A stretch of 64,000 nucleotides of DNA from the NCBI GenBank assembly GCA_036937835.1, contig CM072877.1, forward strand, positions 656,001 to 720,000, in the 5' to 3' direction. This DNA is from Pampus argenteus. Lineage: Eukaryota; Chordata; Actinopteri; Scombriformes; Stromateidae. This document shows, one piece after another, positions 34,454-47,751 of the stretch. Each line of letters starts with the position of its first letter. The stretch's first letter is position 1. The position numbers were made by a program, and so were the translations under genes. The notes beneath the pieces were generated by a model. It had not been told where the DNA came from. It ran no database searches and worked only from the letters and a program-made list of their open reading frames with translations.

Positions 34454-35191
34454 CTTTTCTGTGCTCTACGCAAACTGCAGAGGACGCTGCTGCCTCTTGT
34501 GTGCAGACAGAGCAAAGAGCGAACTTATTAGCTGCTTTTTCATTGGTGCCTCTTCAGAGTAAATTAGTTTAACCAAACTTATATATAGACCCCAGTCACA
34601 TCTATTTTCATGTCAAATAATATAGGTTACTAGATAAGATTACATATTGTATGTCGCATGTCCATCATAATGTTCTTTACATTCATTAAAATGTCAACAT
34701 GATTAGAAAATATGTTTTTCTTGTAAATGAAAATACTGAAACAACAATCACAAAGCTTTTATCTTTGAAATGACCCCAGGTTGTCCTTTTCATAGGCTTT
34801 TTTGTTAAATTGCATCATTTCTTAAAGCAACTAAAATCATTTCCTTCTTTGAGAAAAGAAAAAAACAACAACAAGCTCTGCACGTACCGTATTTTCAGGT
34901 AAGGGGAAAGAGAAAATATCTGAGAAAAAACAGGTATTTTTCTACACATGGCTTGTTGGGGTTAACTGTCAAAGGAACAAATTAAAAGACTAAAACCATC
35001 ACCTGTTGAATACTTCACAGGTACGTTTCAGAAGAGAACATTTAAATGTTGCATGTTTTAAGATGCCTTCCAGAGCCTGATATGATCTATACATACGTTA
35101 TTCACACATGTTGATCAAACGTGAAATAAAATACCCACAGAGGAGGAAACAGCGTCCTCTGCAGTTTGCATAGAGCAATAAAAAAAAAAAA

Positions 35192-35309
35192 GCTTACTGC
35201 ACCTGGTATTCCCAGGCGGTCTCCCATGCAAGTACTAACCAGGCCCTAACCTGCTTAGCTTCCGAGATCAGACGAGATCGGGCGCGCTGAGGGTGGTGTG
35301 GCCGTAAAC
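35192..35309 (-). rRNA. 5S rRNA, M-type with P-like C82
   Basis: Carries the variants of 31218, 3,974 bp further on. Confidence 0.88.
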
Positions 35310-35659
35310 GAAGGAAACAGACACACACAGGGTTTTTATAGATGCCGTAACGCCACACTCTCTCACATGTGCGGTGATTGTATATGTCGATACTGAATGG
35401 AAACACGACACCCTGACGATGACACAAAGTCAGCCAGTAACAGCTGTAACTGTGCGTTCCTCTCCAGGTCAACCTGTAGACATTATTACTTAATACACAG
35501 TCTATATCATTCTTCTTAATGTTGGGGGATTGTATGACTGGAATCAGAGGTTCTTGATCCCAAAATACGGTGATGTGTTAACCCTTTATCAAGCGGAACA
35601 GACGATCGCGATGCTGTTGATCGACATGTATAAATACCCTGTGTGTGTCAGTTTCCTTG

Positions 35660-35777
35660 GCTTACGACCATACCACCCTGAACGAGCCCGATCTCGTCTG
35701 ATCTCGCAAGCTAACTAGGGTTGGGCCTGGTTAGTACTTGCATGGGAGACCGCCTGGGAATACCAGGTGCTGTACGC
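35660..35777 (+). rRNA. 5S rRNA, P-type, GTACGC end
   Basis: As 31686; downstream spacer has ATTGTTGCC, shared with 60435. Confidence 0.8.
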
Positions 35778-36518
35778 CTTTTCTGTGCTCTACGCAAACT
35801 GCAGAGGACGCTGCTGCCTCTTGTGTGCAGACAGAGCAAAGAGCGAACTTATTAGCTGCTTTTTCATTGTTGCCTCTTCACAGTAAATTAATTTAACCAA
35901 ACTTATATATAGACCCCAGTCACATCTATTTTCATGTCAAATAATATAGGTTACTAGATAAGATTACATATTGTATGTCGCATGTCCATCATAATGTTGT
36001 TTACATTCATTAAAATGTCAACATGATTAGAAAATATGTTTTTCTTGTAAATAAAAATACTGAAACAACAATCACAAAGCTTTAATCTTTGAAATGACCC
36101 CAGGTTGTCCTTTTCATAGGCTTTTTTGTTAAATTACATAATTTCTTAAAGCAACTAAAATCATTTCCTTCTTTGAGAAAAGAAAAAAAACAACAACAAG
36201 CTCTGCACGTACCGTATTTTCAGGTAAGGGGAAAGAGAAAATATCTGAGAAAAAACAGGTATTTTTCTACACATGGCTTGCTGGGGTTAACTGTCAAAGG
36301 AACAAATTAAAAGACTAAAACCATCACCTGTTGAATACTTCACAGGTACGTTTCAGAAGAGAACATTTAAATGTCGTATGTTTTAAGATGCCTTCCAAAT
36401 CCTGATATTATCTATACATACGTTATTTACACATGTTGATCAAACGTGAAATAAAATACCCACAGAGGAGGAAACAGCGTCCTCTGCAGTTTGCATAGAG
36501 CAGTAAAAAAAAAAAAAA

Positions 36519-36636
36519 GCTTACAGCACCTGGTATTCCCAGGCGGTCTCCCATCCAAGTACTAACCAGGCCCTAACCTGCTTAGCTTCCGAGATCAGAC
36601 AAGATCGGGCGCGCTCAGGGTGGTGTGGCCGTAAGC
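36519..36636 (-). rRNA. 5S rRNA, M-type
   Basis: As 32545 (nt 36 T). Confidence 0.92.
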
Positions 36637-36986
36637 GAAGGAAACAGACACACACAGGGTATTTATAGATGCCGTAACGCCACACTCTCTCACATGTGCG
36701 GTGATTGTATATGTCGACACTGAATGGAAACACGAAACCCTGACGATGACACAAAGTCAGCCAGTAACAGCTGTAACTGTGCGTTCCTCTCCAGGTCAAC
36801 CTGTAGACATTATTACTTAATACACAGTCTATATCATTCTTCTTAATGTTGGGGGATTGTATGACTGGAATCAGAGGTTCTTGATCCCAAAATACGGTGA
36901 TGTGTTAACCCTTTATCAATCGGAACAGACGATCGCGATGCTGTTGATCGACATGTATAAATACCCTGTGTGTGTCAGTTTCCTTG

Positions 36987-37104
36987 GCTTACGGCCATAC
37001 CACCCTGAACGAGCCCGATCTCGTCTGATCTCGCAAGCTAACTAGGGTTGGGCCTGGTTAGTACTTGCATGGGAGACCGCCTGGGAATACCAGGTGCTGT
37101 AAGC
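36987..37104 (+). rRNA. 5S rRNA, P-type
   Basis: P consensus. Confidence 0.85.
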
Positions 37105-37841
37105 CTTTTCTGTGCTCTACGCAAACTGCAGAGGACGCTGCTGCCTCTTGTGTGCAGACAGAGCAAAGAGCGAACTTATTAGCTGCTTTTTCATTGGTGC
37201 CTCTTCAGAGTAAATTAGTTTAACCAAACTTATATATAGACCCCAGTCACATCTATTTTCATGTCAAATAATATAGGTTACTAGATAAGATTACATATTG
37301 TATGTCGCATGTCCATCATAATGTTCTTTACATTCATTAAAATGTCAACATGATTAGAAAATATGTTTTTCTTGTAAATGAAAATACTGAAACAACAATC
37401 ACAAAGCTTTTATCTTTGTAATTACCCCAGGTTGTCCTTTTCATAGGCTCTTTTGTTAAATTACATCATTTCTTAAAGCATCTAAAATCATTTCCTTCTT
37501 TGAGAAAAGAAAAAAACAACAACAAGCTCTGCACGTACCGTATTTTCAGGTAAGGGGAAAGAGAAAATATCTGAGAAAAAACAGGTATTTTTCTACACAT
37601 GGCTTGTTGGGGTTAACTGTCAAAGGAACAAATTAAAAGACTAAAACCATCACCTGTTGAATACTTCACAGGTACGTTTCAGAAGAGAACATTTAAATGT
37701 CGTATGTTTTAAGATGCCTTCCAAATCCTGATATTATTTATACATACGTTATTTACACATGTTGATCAAACGTGAAATAAAATACCCACAGAGGAGGAAA
37801 CAGCGTCCTTTGCAGTTTGCATAGAGCAGTGAAAAAAAAAA

Positions 37842-37959
37842 GCTTACAGCACCTGGTATTCCCAGGCGGTCTCCCATCCAAGTACTAACCAGGCCCTAAC
37901 CTGCTTAGCTTCCGAGATCAGACGAGATCGGGCGCGCTCAGGGTGGTGTGGCCGTAAGC
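37842..37959 (-). rRNA. 5S rRNA, M-type
   Basis: M consensus; its unit is nearly identical to the next one. Confidence 0.94.
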
Positions 37960-38278
37960 GAAGGAAACAGACACACACAGGGTATTTATAGATGCCGTAA
38001 CGCCACACTCTCTCACATGTGCAGTGATTGTATATGTCGATACTGAATGGAAACACGACACCCTGACGATGACACAAAGTCAGCCAGTAACAGCTGTAAC
38101 TGTGCGTTCCTCTCTAGGTCAACCTGTAGACATTATTACTTAATACACAGTCTATATCATTATTCTTAATGTTGGGGGATTGTATGACTGGAATCAGAGG
38201 TTCTTGATCCCAAAATACGGTGATGTGTTAACCCTTTATCAATCAGAACAGACGATCGCGATGCTGTTGATCGACATG

Positions 38279-38286
38279 TATTAATA
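38279..38286 (+). promoter_or_regulatory. Altered TATA-like box (TATTAATA)
   Basis: At -31 to -24 of the P-type gene at 38310 one A has become T. The same change is at 39603-39610 and 63054-63061, which marks copies of a single ancestral unit. Confidence 0.6.
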
Positions 38287-38309
38287 CCCTGTGTGTGTCA
38301 GTTTCCTTG

Positions 38310-38427
38310 GCTTACGGCCATACCACCCTGAACGAGCCCGATCTCGTCTGATCTCGCAAGCTAACTAGGGTTGGGCCTGGTTAGTACTTGCATGGGAGAC
38401 CGCCTGGGAATACCAGGTGCTGTACGC
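38310..38427 (+). rRNA. 5S rRNA, P-type, GTACGC end
   Basis: Altered TATA-like box TATTAATA upstream, AATCAGAAC marker and GTACGC end. Confidence 0.78.
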
Positions 38428-39165
38428 CTTTTCTGTGCTCTACGCAAACTGCAGAGGACGCTGCTGCCTCTTGTGTGCAGACAGAGCAAAGAGCGAACTT
38501 ATTAGCTGCTTTTTCATTGGTGCCTCTTCACAGTAAATTAATTTAACCAAACTTATATATAGACCCCAGTCACATCTATTTTCATGTCAAATAATATAGG
38601 TTACTAGATAAGATTACATATTGTATGTCGCATGTCCATCATAATGTTCTTTACATTCATTAAAATGTCAACATGATTAGAAAATATGTTTTTCTTGTAA
38701 ATAAAAATACTGAAACAACAATCACAAAGCTTTTATCTTTGTAATGACCCCAGGTTGTCCTTTTCATAGGCTTTTTTGTTAAATTACATAATTTCTTAAA
38801 GCAACTAAAATCATTTCCTTCTTTGAGAAAAGAAAAAAAACAACAACAAGCTCTGCACGTACCGTATTTTCAGGTAAGGGGAAAGAGAAAATATCTGAGA
38901 AAAAACAGGTATTTTTCTACACATGGCTTGTTGGGGTTAACTGTCAAAGGAACAAATTAAAAGACTAAAACCATCACCTGTTGAATACTTCACAGGTACG
39001 TTTCAGAAGAGAACATTTAAATGTCGTATGTTTTAAGATGCCTTCCAAATCCTGATATTATTTATACATACGTTATTTACACATGTTGATCAAACGTGAA
39101 ATAAAATACCCACAGAGGAGGAAACAGCGTCCTTTGCAGTTTGCATAGAGCAGTGAAAAAAAAAA

Positions 39166-39283
39166 GCTTACAGCACCTGGTATTCCCAGGCGGTCTCCCA
39201 TCCAAGTACTAACCAGGCCCTAACCTGCTTAGCTTCCGAGATCAGACGAGATCGGGCGCGCTCAGGGTGGTGTGGCCGTAAGC
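39166..39283 (-). rRNA. 5S rRNA, M-type
   Basis: M consensus, 1,324 bp after its near-identical neighbour. Confidence 0.94.
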
Positions 39284-39633
39284 GAAGGAAACAGACACAC
39301 ACAGGGTATTTATAGATGCCGTAACGCCACACTCTCTCACATGTGCAGTGATTGTATATGTCGATACTGAATGGAAACACGACACCCTGACGATGACACA
39401 AAGTCAGCCAGTAACAGCTGTAACTGTGCGTTCCTCTCTAGGTCAACCTGTAGACATTATTACTTAATACACAGTCTATATCATTATTCTTAATGTTGGG
39501 GGATTGTATGACTGGAATCAGAGGTTCTTGATCCCAAAATACGGTGATGTGTTAACCCTTTATCAATCAGAACAGACGATCGCGATGCTGTTGATCGACA
39601 TGTATTAATACCCTGTGTGTGTCAGTTTCCTTG

Positions 39634-39751
39634 GCTTACGGCCATACCACCCTGAACGAGCCCGATCTCGTCTGATCTCGCAAGCTAACTAGGGTTGGGC
39701 CTGGTTAGTACTTGCATGGGAGACCGCCTGGGAATACCAGGTGCTGTACGC
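39634..39751 (+). rRNA. 5S rRNA, P-type, GTACGC end
   Basis: Duplicate of 38310 including TATTAATA. Confidence 0.78.
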
Positions 39752-40489
39752 CTTTTCTGTGCTCTACGCAAACTGCAGAGGACGCTGCTGCCTCTTGTGT
39801 GCAGACAGAGCAAAGAGCGAACTTATTAGCTGCTTTTTCATTGGTGCCTCTTCACAGTAAATTAATTTAACCAAACTTATATATAGACCCCAGTCACATC
39901 TATTTTCATGTCAAATAATATAGGTTACTAGATAAGATTACATATTGTATGTCGCATGTCCATCATAATGTTCTTTACATTCATTAAAATGTCAACATGA
40001 TTAGAAAATATGTTTTTCTTGTAAATAAAAATACTGAAACAACAATCACAAAGCTTTTATCTTTGTAATGACCCCAGGTTGTCCTTTTCATAGGCTTTTT
40101 TGTTAAATTACATAATTTCTTAAAGCAACTAAAATCATTTCCTTCTTTGAGAAAAGAAAAAAAACAACAACAAGCTCTGCACGTACCGTATTTTCAGGTA
40201 AGGGGAAAGAGAAAATATCTGAGAAAAAACAGGTATTTTTCTACACATGGCTTGTTGGGGTTAACTGTCAAAGGAACAAATTAAAAGACTAAAACCATCA
40301 CCTGTTGAATACTTCACAGGTACGTTTCAGAAGAGAACATTTAAATGTCGTATGTTTTAAGATGCCTTCCAAATCCTGATATTATCTATACATACGTTAT
40401 TTACACATGTTGATCAAACGTGAAATAAAATACCCACAGAGGAGGAAACAGCGTCCTTTGCAGTTTGCATAGAGCAGTGAAAAAAAAAA

Positions 40490-40607
40490 GCTTACAGCAC
40501 CTGGTATTCCCAGGCGGTCTCCCATCCAAGTACTAACCAGGCCCTAACCTGCTTAGCTTCCGAGATCAGACGAGATCGGGCGCGCTCAGGGTGGTGTGGC
40601 CGTAAGC
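40490..40607 (-). rRNA. 5S rRNA, M-type
   Basis: M consensus; lacks the nt 36 change of the related unit at 28554. Confidence 0.94.
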
Positions 40608-40957
40608 GAAGGAAACAGACACACACAGGGTATTTATAGATGCCGTAACGCCACACTCTCTCACATGTGCGGTGATTGTATATGTCGATACTGAATGGAA
40701 ACACGACACCCTGACGATGACACAAAGTCAGCCAGTAACAGCTGTAACTGTGCGTTCCTCTCTAGGTCAACCTGTAGACATTATTACTTAATACACAGTC
40801 TATATCATTCTTCTTAATGTTGGGGGATTGTATGACTGGAATCAGAGGTTCTTGATCCCAAAATACGGTGATGTGTTAACCCTTTATCAATCGGAACAGA
40901 CGATCGCGATGCTGTTGATCGACATGTATAAATACCCTGTGTGTGTCAGTTTCCTTG

Positions 40958-41075
40958 GCTTACGACCATACCACCCTGAACGAGCCCGATCTCGTCTGAT
41001 CTCGCAAGCTAACTAGGGTTGGGCCTGGTTAGTACTTGCATGGGAGACCGCCTGGGAATACCAGGTGCTGTACGC
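40958..41075 (+). rRNA. 5S rRNA, P-type, GTACGC end
   Basis: TACGACC and GTACGC variants, normal TATAAATA. Confidence 0.8.
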
Positions 41076-41829
41076 CTTTTCTGTGCTCTACGCAAACTGC
41101 AGAGGACGCTGCTGCCTCTTGTGTGCAGACAGAGCAAAGAGCGAACTTATTAGCTGCTTTTTCATTGGTGCCTCTTCACAGTAAATTAATTTGACCAAAC
41201 TTATATATAGACCCCAGTCACATCTATTTTCATGTCAAATAATATAGGTTACTAGATAAGATTACATATTGTATGTCGCATGTCCATCATAATGTTCTTT
41301 ACATTCATTAAAATGTCAACATGATTAGAAAATATGTTTTTTTTTGTAAATGAAAATACTGAAACAACAATCACAAAGCTTTTATCTTTGAAATGACCCC
41401 AGGTTGTCCTTTTCATAGGCTTTTTTGTTAAATTGCATCATTTCTTAAAGCAACTAAAATCATTTCCTTCTTTGAGAAAAGAAAAAAACAACAACAAGCT
41501 CTGCACGTACGGTATTTTCAGGTAAGGGGAAAGAGAAAATATCCGAGAAAAAACAGGTATTTTTCTACACATGGCTTGTTGGGGTTAACTGTCAAAGGAA
41601 CAAATTAAAAGACTAAAACCATCACCTGTTGAATACTTCACAGGTACGTTTCAGAAGAGAACATTTAAATGTTGCATGTTTTAAGATGCCTTCCAGAGCC
41701 TGATATGATCTATACATACGTTATTCACACATGTTGATCAAACGTGAAATAAAATACCCACAGAGGAGGAAACAGCGTCCTCTGCAGTTTGCATAGAGCA
41801 GTAAAAAAAAGAAAAAAGAAAAAAAAAAA

Positions 41830-41947
41830 GCTTACAGCACCTGGTATTCCCAGGCGGTCTCCCATCCAAGTACTAACCAGGCCCTAACCTGCTTAGCTTC
41901 CGAGATCAGACGAGATCGGGCGCGCTCAGGGTGGTGTGGCCGTAAGC
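41830..41947 (-). rRNA. 5S rRNA, M-type
   Basis: M consensus; T-tract broken by C at two places. Confidence 0.94.
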
Positions 41948-42297
41948 GAAGGAAACAGACACACACAGGGTTTTTATAGATGCCGTAACGCCACACTCTC
42001 TCACATGTGCGGTGATTGTATATGTCGATACTGAATGGAAACACGACACCCTGACGATGACACAAAGTCAGCCAGTAACAGCTGTAACTGTGCGTTCCTC
42101 TCCAGGTCAACCTGTAGACATTATTACTTAATACACAGTCTATATCATTCTTCTTAATGTTGGGGGATTGTATGACTGGAATCAGAGGTTCTTGATCCCA
42201 AAATACGGTGATGTGTTAACCCTTTATCAATCGGAACAGACGATCGCGATGCTGTTGATCGACATGTATAAATACCCTGTGTGTGTCAGTTTCCTTG

Positions 42298-42415
42298 GCT
42301 TACGGCCATACCACCCTGAACGAGCCCGATCTCGTCTGATCTCGCAAGCTAACTAGGGTTGGGCCTGGTTAGTACTTGCATGGGAGACCGCCTGGGAATA
42401 CCAGGTGCTGTAAGC
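42298..42415 (+). rRNA. 5S rRNA, P-type
   Basis: P consensus. Confidence 0.85.
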
Positions 42416-43167
42416 CTTTTCTGTGCTCTACGCAAACTGCAGAGGACGCTGCTGCCTCTTGTGTGCAGACAGAGCAAAGAGCGAACTTATTAGCTGCTTT
42501 TTCATTGGTGCCTCTTCAGAGTAAATTAGTTTAACCAAACTTATATATAGACCCCAGTCACATCAATTTTCATGTCAAATAATATAGGTTACTAGATAAG
42601 ATTACATATTGTATGTCGCATGTCCATCATAATGTTCTTTACATTCATTAAAATGTCAACATGATTAGAAAATATGTTTTTCTTGTAAATGAAAATACTG
42701 AAACAACAATCACAAAGCTTTTATCTTTGAAATGACCCCAGGTTGTCCTTTTCATAGGCTTTTTTGTTAAATTGCATCATTTCTTAAAGCAACTAAAATC
42801 ATTTCCTTCTTTGAGAAAAGAAAAAAACAACAACAAGCTCTGCACGTACCGTATTTTCAGGTAAGGGGAAAGAGAAAATATCTGAGAAAAAACAGGTATT
42901 TTTCTACACATGGCTTGTTGGGGTTAACTGTCAAAGGAACAAATTAAAAGACTAAAACCATCACCTGTTGAATACTTCACAGGTACGTTTCAGATGAGAA
43001 CATTTAAATGTTGCATGTTTTAAGATGCCTTCCAGAGCCTGATATGATCTATACATACGTTATTTACACATGTTGATCAAACGTGAAATAAAATACCCAC
43101 AGAGGAGGAAACAGCGTCCTCTGCAGTTTGCATAGAGCAGTAAAAAAAAGAAAAAAGAAAAAAAAAA

Positions 43168-43285
43168 GCTTACAGCACCTGGTATTCCCAGGCGGTCTCC
43201 CATCCAAGTACTAACCAGGCCCTAACCTGCTTAGCTTCCGAGATCAGACGAGATCGGGCGCGCTCAGGGTGGTGTGGCCGTAAGC
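43168..43285 (-). rRNA. 5S rRNA, M-type
   Basis: M consensus; the TATA-like region is changed to TTTTTAAAG on the plus strand (CTTTAAAAA on the minus), which weakens the box. Confidence 0.93.
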
Positions 43286-43635
43286 GAAGGAAACAGACAC
43301 ACACAGGGTTTTTAAAGATGCCGTAACGCCACACTCTCTCACATGTGCGGTGATTGTATATGTCGATACTGAATGGAAACACGACACCCTGACGATGACA
43401 CAAAGTCAGCCAGTAACAGCTGTAACTGTGCGTTCCTCTCCAGGTCAACCTGTAGACATTATTACTTAATACACAGTCTATATCATTCTTCTTAATGTTG
43501 GGGGATTGTATGACTGGAATCAGAGGTTCTTGATCCCAAAATACGGTGATGTGTTAACCCTTTATCAATCGGAACAGACGATCGCGATGCTGTTGATCGA
43601 CATGTATAAATACCCTGTGTGTGTCAGTTTCCTTG

Positions 43636-43753
43636 GCTTACGGCCATACCACCCTGAACGAGCCCGATCTCGTCTGATCTCGCAAGCTAACTAGGGTTGG
43701 GCCTGGTTAGTACTTGCATGGGAGACCGCCTGGGAATACCAGGTGCTGTAAGC
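43636..43753 (+). rRNA. 5S rRNA, P-type
   Basis: P consensus. Confidence 0.85.
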
Positions 43754-44494
43754 CTTTTCTGTGCTCTACGCGAACTGCAGAGGACGCTGCTGCCTCTTGT
43801 GTGCAGACAGAGCAAAGAGCGAACTTATTAGCTGCTTTTTTATTGGTGCCTCTTCAGAGTAAATTAGTTTAACCAAACTTATATATAGACCCCAGTCACA
43901 TCTATTTTCATGTCAAATAATATAGGTTACTAGATAAGATTACATATTGTATGTCGCATGTCCATCATAATGTTCTTTACATTCATTAAAATGTCAACAT
44001 GATTAGAAAATATGTTTTTCTTGTAAATGAAAATACTGAAACAACAATCACAAAGCTTTTATCTTTGAAATGACCCCAGGTTGTCCTTTTCATAGGCTTT
44101 TTTGTTAAACTGCATCATTTCTTAAAGTAACTAAAATCATTTCCTTCTTTGAGAAAAGAAAAAAAACAACAACAAGCTCTGCACGTACCGTATTTTCAGG
44201 TAAGGGGAAAGAGAAAATATCTGAGAAAAAACAGATATTTTTCTACACATGGCTTGTTGGGGTTAACTGTCAAAGGAACAAATTAAAAGACTAAAACCAT
44301 CACCTGTTGAATACTTCACAGGTACGTTTCAGAAGAGAACATTTAAATGTCGTATGTTTTAAGATGCCTTCCAAATCCTGATATTATCTATACATACGTT
44401 ATTTACACATGTTGATCAAACGTGAAATAAAATACCCACAGAGGAGGAAACAGCGTCCTTTGCAGTTTGCATAGAGCAGTAAAAAAAAAAAAAA

Positions 44495-44612
44495 GCTTAC
44501 AGCACCTGGTATTCCCAGGTGGTCTCCCATCCAGGTACTAACCAGGTCCTAACCTGCTTAGCTTTCGAGATCAGACGAGAACGGGCGCGCACAGGGTGGT
44601 GTGGCCGTAAGC
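44495..44612 (-). rRNA. 5S rRNA, M-type, degenerate
   Basis: Six changes from the M consensus (plus strand GGTGGTC, CCAGGTAC, AGGTCCTA, GCTTTCGAG, GAGAACGGG, GCGCACAGGG). The most diverged M copy, possibly a pseudogene. Confidence 0.8.
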
Positions 44613-44962
44613 GAAGGAAACAGACACACACAGGGTATTTATAGATGCCGTAACGCCACACTCTCTCACATGTGCGGTGATTGTATATGTCGACACTGAA
44701 TGGAAACACGACACCCTGACGATGACACAAAGTCAGCCAGTAACAGCTGTAACTGTGCGTTCCTCTCCAGGTCAACCTGTAGACATTATTACTTAATACA
44801 CAGTCTATATCATTCTTCTTAATGTTGGGGGATTGTATGACTGGAATCAGAGGTTCTTGATCCCAAAATACGGTGATGTGTTAACCCTTTATCAATCGGA
44901 ACAGACGATCGCGATGCTGTTGATCGACATGTATAAATACCCTGTGTGTGTCAGTTTCCTTG

Positions 44963-45080
44963 GCTTACGGCCATACCACCCTGAACGAGCCCGCTCTCGT
45001 CTGATCTCGCAAGCTAACTAGGGTTGGGCCTGGTTAGTACTTGCATGGGAGACCGCCTGGGAATACCAGGTGCTGTAAGC
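44963..45080 (+). rRNA. 5S rRNA, P-type
   Basis: Nt 32 A to C (CCCGCTCTCG). Confidence 0.84.
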
Positions 45081-45819
45081 CTTTTCTGTGCTCTACGCAA
45101 ACTGCAGAGGACGGAGCTGCCTCTTGTGTGCAGACAGAGCAATGAGCGAACTTATTAGCTGCTTTTTCATTGGTGCCTCTTCAGAGTAAATTAGTTTAAC
45201 CAAACTTATATATAGACCCCAGTCACATCTATTTTCATGTCAAATAATATAGGTTACTAGATAAGATTACATATTGTATGTCGCATGTCCATCATAATGT
45301 TCTTTACATTCATTAAAATGTCAACATGATTAGAAAATATGTTTTTCTTGTAAATGAAAATACTGAAACAACAATCACAAAGCTTTTATCTTTGTAATTA
45401 TACCAGGTTGTCCTTTTCATAGGCTCTTTTGTTAAATTACATCATTTCTTAAAGCAACTAAAATCATTTCCTTCTTTGAGAAAATAAAAAAACAACAACA
45501 AGCTCTGCACGTACCGTATTCTCAGGTAAGGGGAAAGAGAAAATATCTAAGAAAAAACAGGTATTTTTCTACACATGGCTAGTTGGGGTTAACTGTCAAA
45601 GGAACAAATTAAAAGACTAAAACCATCACCTGTTGAATACTTCACAGGTACGTTTCAGAAGAGAACGTTTAAATGTCGTATGTTTTAAGATGCCTTCCAA
45701 AGCCTGATATGATCTATACATACGATATTTACACATGTTGATCAAACGTGAAATAAAATACCCACAGAGGAGGAAACAGCGTCCTCTGCAGTTTGCATAG
45801 AGCAGTAAAAAAAAAAAAA

Positions 45820-45937
45820 GCTTACAGCACCTGGTATTCCCAGGCGGTCTCCCATCCAAGTACTAACCAGGCCCTAACCTGCTTAGCTTCCGAGATCAGA
45901 CGAGATCGGGCGCGCTCAGGGTGGTGTGGCCGTAAGC
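45820..45937 (-). rRNA. 5S rRNA, M-type
   Basis: M consensus; upstream CA run is one repeat longer, as at 47147. Confidence 0.94.
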
Positions 45938-46289
45938 AAAGGAAACAGACACACACACAGGGTATTTATAGATGCCGTAACGCCACACTCTCTCACATGT
46001 GCGGTGATTGTATATGTCGACACTGAATGGAAACACGACACCCTGACGATGACACAAAGTCAGCCAGTAACAGCTGTAACTGTGCGTTCCTCTCCAGGTC
46101 AACCTGTAGACATTATTACTTAATACACAGTCTATATCATTCTTCTTAATGTTGGGGCATTGTATGACTGGAATCAGAGGTTCTTGATCCCAAAATACGG
46201 TGATGTGTTAACCCTTTATCAATCGGAACAGACGATCGCGATGCTGTTGATCGACATGTATAAATACCCTGTGTGTGTCAGTTTCCTTG

Positions 46290-46407
46290 GCTTACGGCCA
46301 TACCACCCTGAACGAGCCCGATCTCGTCTGATCTCGCAAGCCAACTAGGGTTGGGCCTGGTTAGTACTTGCATGGGAGACCGCCTGGGAATACCAGGTGC
46401 TGTAAGC
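46290..46407 (+). rRNA. 5S rRNA, P-type
   Basis: Nt 53 T to C (GCAAGCCAACTAGG), in box A. Confidence 0.84.
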
Positions 46408-47146
46408 CTTTTCTGTGCTCTACGCAAACTGCAGAGGACGCTGCTGCCTCTTGTGTGCAGACAGAGCAAAGAGCGAACTTATTAGCTGCTTTTTCATTGG
46501 TGCCTCTTCAGAGTAAATTAGTTTAACCAAACTTATATATAGACCCCAGTCACATCTATTTTCATGTCAAATAATATAGGTTACTAGATAAGATTACATA
46601 TTGTATGTCGCATGTCCATCATAATGTTCTTTACATTCATTAAAATGTCAACATGATTAGAAAATATGTTTTTCTTGTAAATGAAAATACTGAAACAACA
46701 ATCACAAAGCTTTTATCTTTGTAATTACCCCAGGTTGTCCTTTTCATAGGCTCTCTTGTTAAATTACATCATTTCTTAAAGCAACTAAAATCATTTCCTT
46801 CTTTGAGAAAAGAAAAAAAGAACAACAAGCTCTACACGTACCGTATTTTCAGGTAAGGGGAAAGAGAAAATATCTAAGAAAAAACAGGTATTTTTCTACA
46901 CATGGCTAGTTGGGGTTAACTGTCAAAGGAACAAATTAAAAGACTAAAACCATCACCTGTTGAATACTTCACAGGTACGTTTCAGAAGAGAACGTTTAAA
47001 TGTCGTATGTTTTAAGATGCCTTCCAAAGCCTGATATGATCTGTACATACGTTATTTACACATGTTGATCAAACGTAAAATAAAATACCCACAGAGGAGG
47101 AAACAGCGTCCTCTGCAGTTTGCATAGAGCAGTAAAAAAAAAAAAA

Positions 47147-47264
47147 GCTTACAGCACCTGGTATTCCCAGGCGGTCTCCCATCCAAGTACTAACCAGGCC
47201 CTAACCTGCTTAGCTTCCGAGATCAGACGAGATCGGGCGCGCTCAGGGTGGTGTGGCCGTAAGC
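47147..47264 (-). rRNA. 5S rRNA, M-type
   Basis: M consensus; unit is a 1,327-bp copy of the previous one. Confidence 0.94.
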
Positions 47265-47616
47265 AAAGGAAACAGACACACACACAGGGTATTTATAGAT
47301 GCCGTAACGCCACACTCTCTCACATGTGCGGTGATTGTATATGTCGACACTGAATGGAAACACGACACCCTGACGATGACACAAAGTCAGCCAGTAACAG
47401 CTGTAACTGTGCGTTCCTCTCCAGGTCAACCTGTAGACATTATTACTTAATACACAGTCTATATCATTCTTCTTAATGTTGGGGCATTGTATGACTGGAA
47501 TCAGAGGTTCTTGATCCCAAAATACGGTGATGTGTTAACCCTTTATCAATCGGAACAGACGATCGCGATGCTGTTGATCGACATGTATAAATACCCTGTG
47601 TGTGTCAGTTTCCTTG

Positions 47617-47734
47617 GCTTACGGCCATACCACCCTGAACGAGCCCGATCTCGTCTGATCTCGCAAGCCAACTAGGGTTGGGCCTGGTTAGTACTTGCAT
47701 GGGAGACCGCCTGGGAATACCAGGTGCTGTAAGC
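47617..47734 (+). rRNA. 5S rRNA, P-type
   Basis: Same nt 53 C as 46290. The L2-type element begins 17 bp after the gene. Confidence 0.84.
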
Positions 47735-47751
47735 CTTTTCTGTGCTCTACG

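Larger units (their letters stand above)
31218..35191. repeat. Three-unit higher-order repeat, copy 1
   Basis: Three distinguishable units (C82-type M; nt-36-T M; consensus M) recur in the same order at 35192-39165, a period of 3,974 bp. The pair is itself repeated at 55993 and 59967. Confidence 0.85.
28554..38427. repeat. Large duplicated block, copy 1
   Basis: Eight M-type and eight P-type genes in a row have partners exactly 24,775 bp downstream, sharing rare variants. The left edge lies at the T-tract of the M-type gene at 28554, because sequence before it (from about 28,540 back) differs from that before 53,329. The right edge is uncertain, near or beyond 39 kb. Confidence 0.85.
35192..39165. 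repeat. Three-unit higher-order repeat, copy 2
   Basis: Second round of the 3,974-bp period. The third unit differs in its P-type gene (TATTAATA and GTACGC at 38310 against consensus at 34336), which marks the limit of the repeat. Confidence 0.8.
24253..47751. repeat. 5S rDNA tandem array, segment 3
   Basis: Eighteen units. It begins mid-spacer, 300 bp before the M-type gene at 24553, because the downstream part of a unit was lost with the Tx1-group element's 3' end. It contains a three-unit higher-order repeat (31218-35191 repeated at 35192) and near-identical neighbours (37842 and 39166; 45820 and 47147). It ends 17 bp after the P-type gene at 47617-47734, at the L2-type element. Confidence 0.95.
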
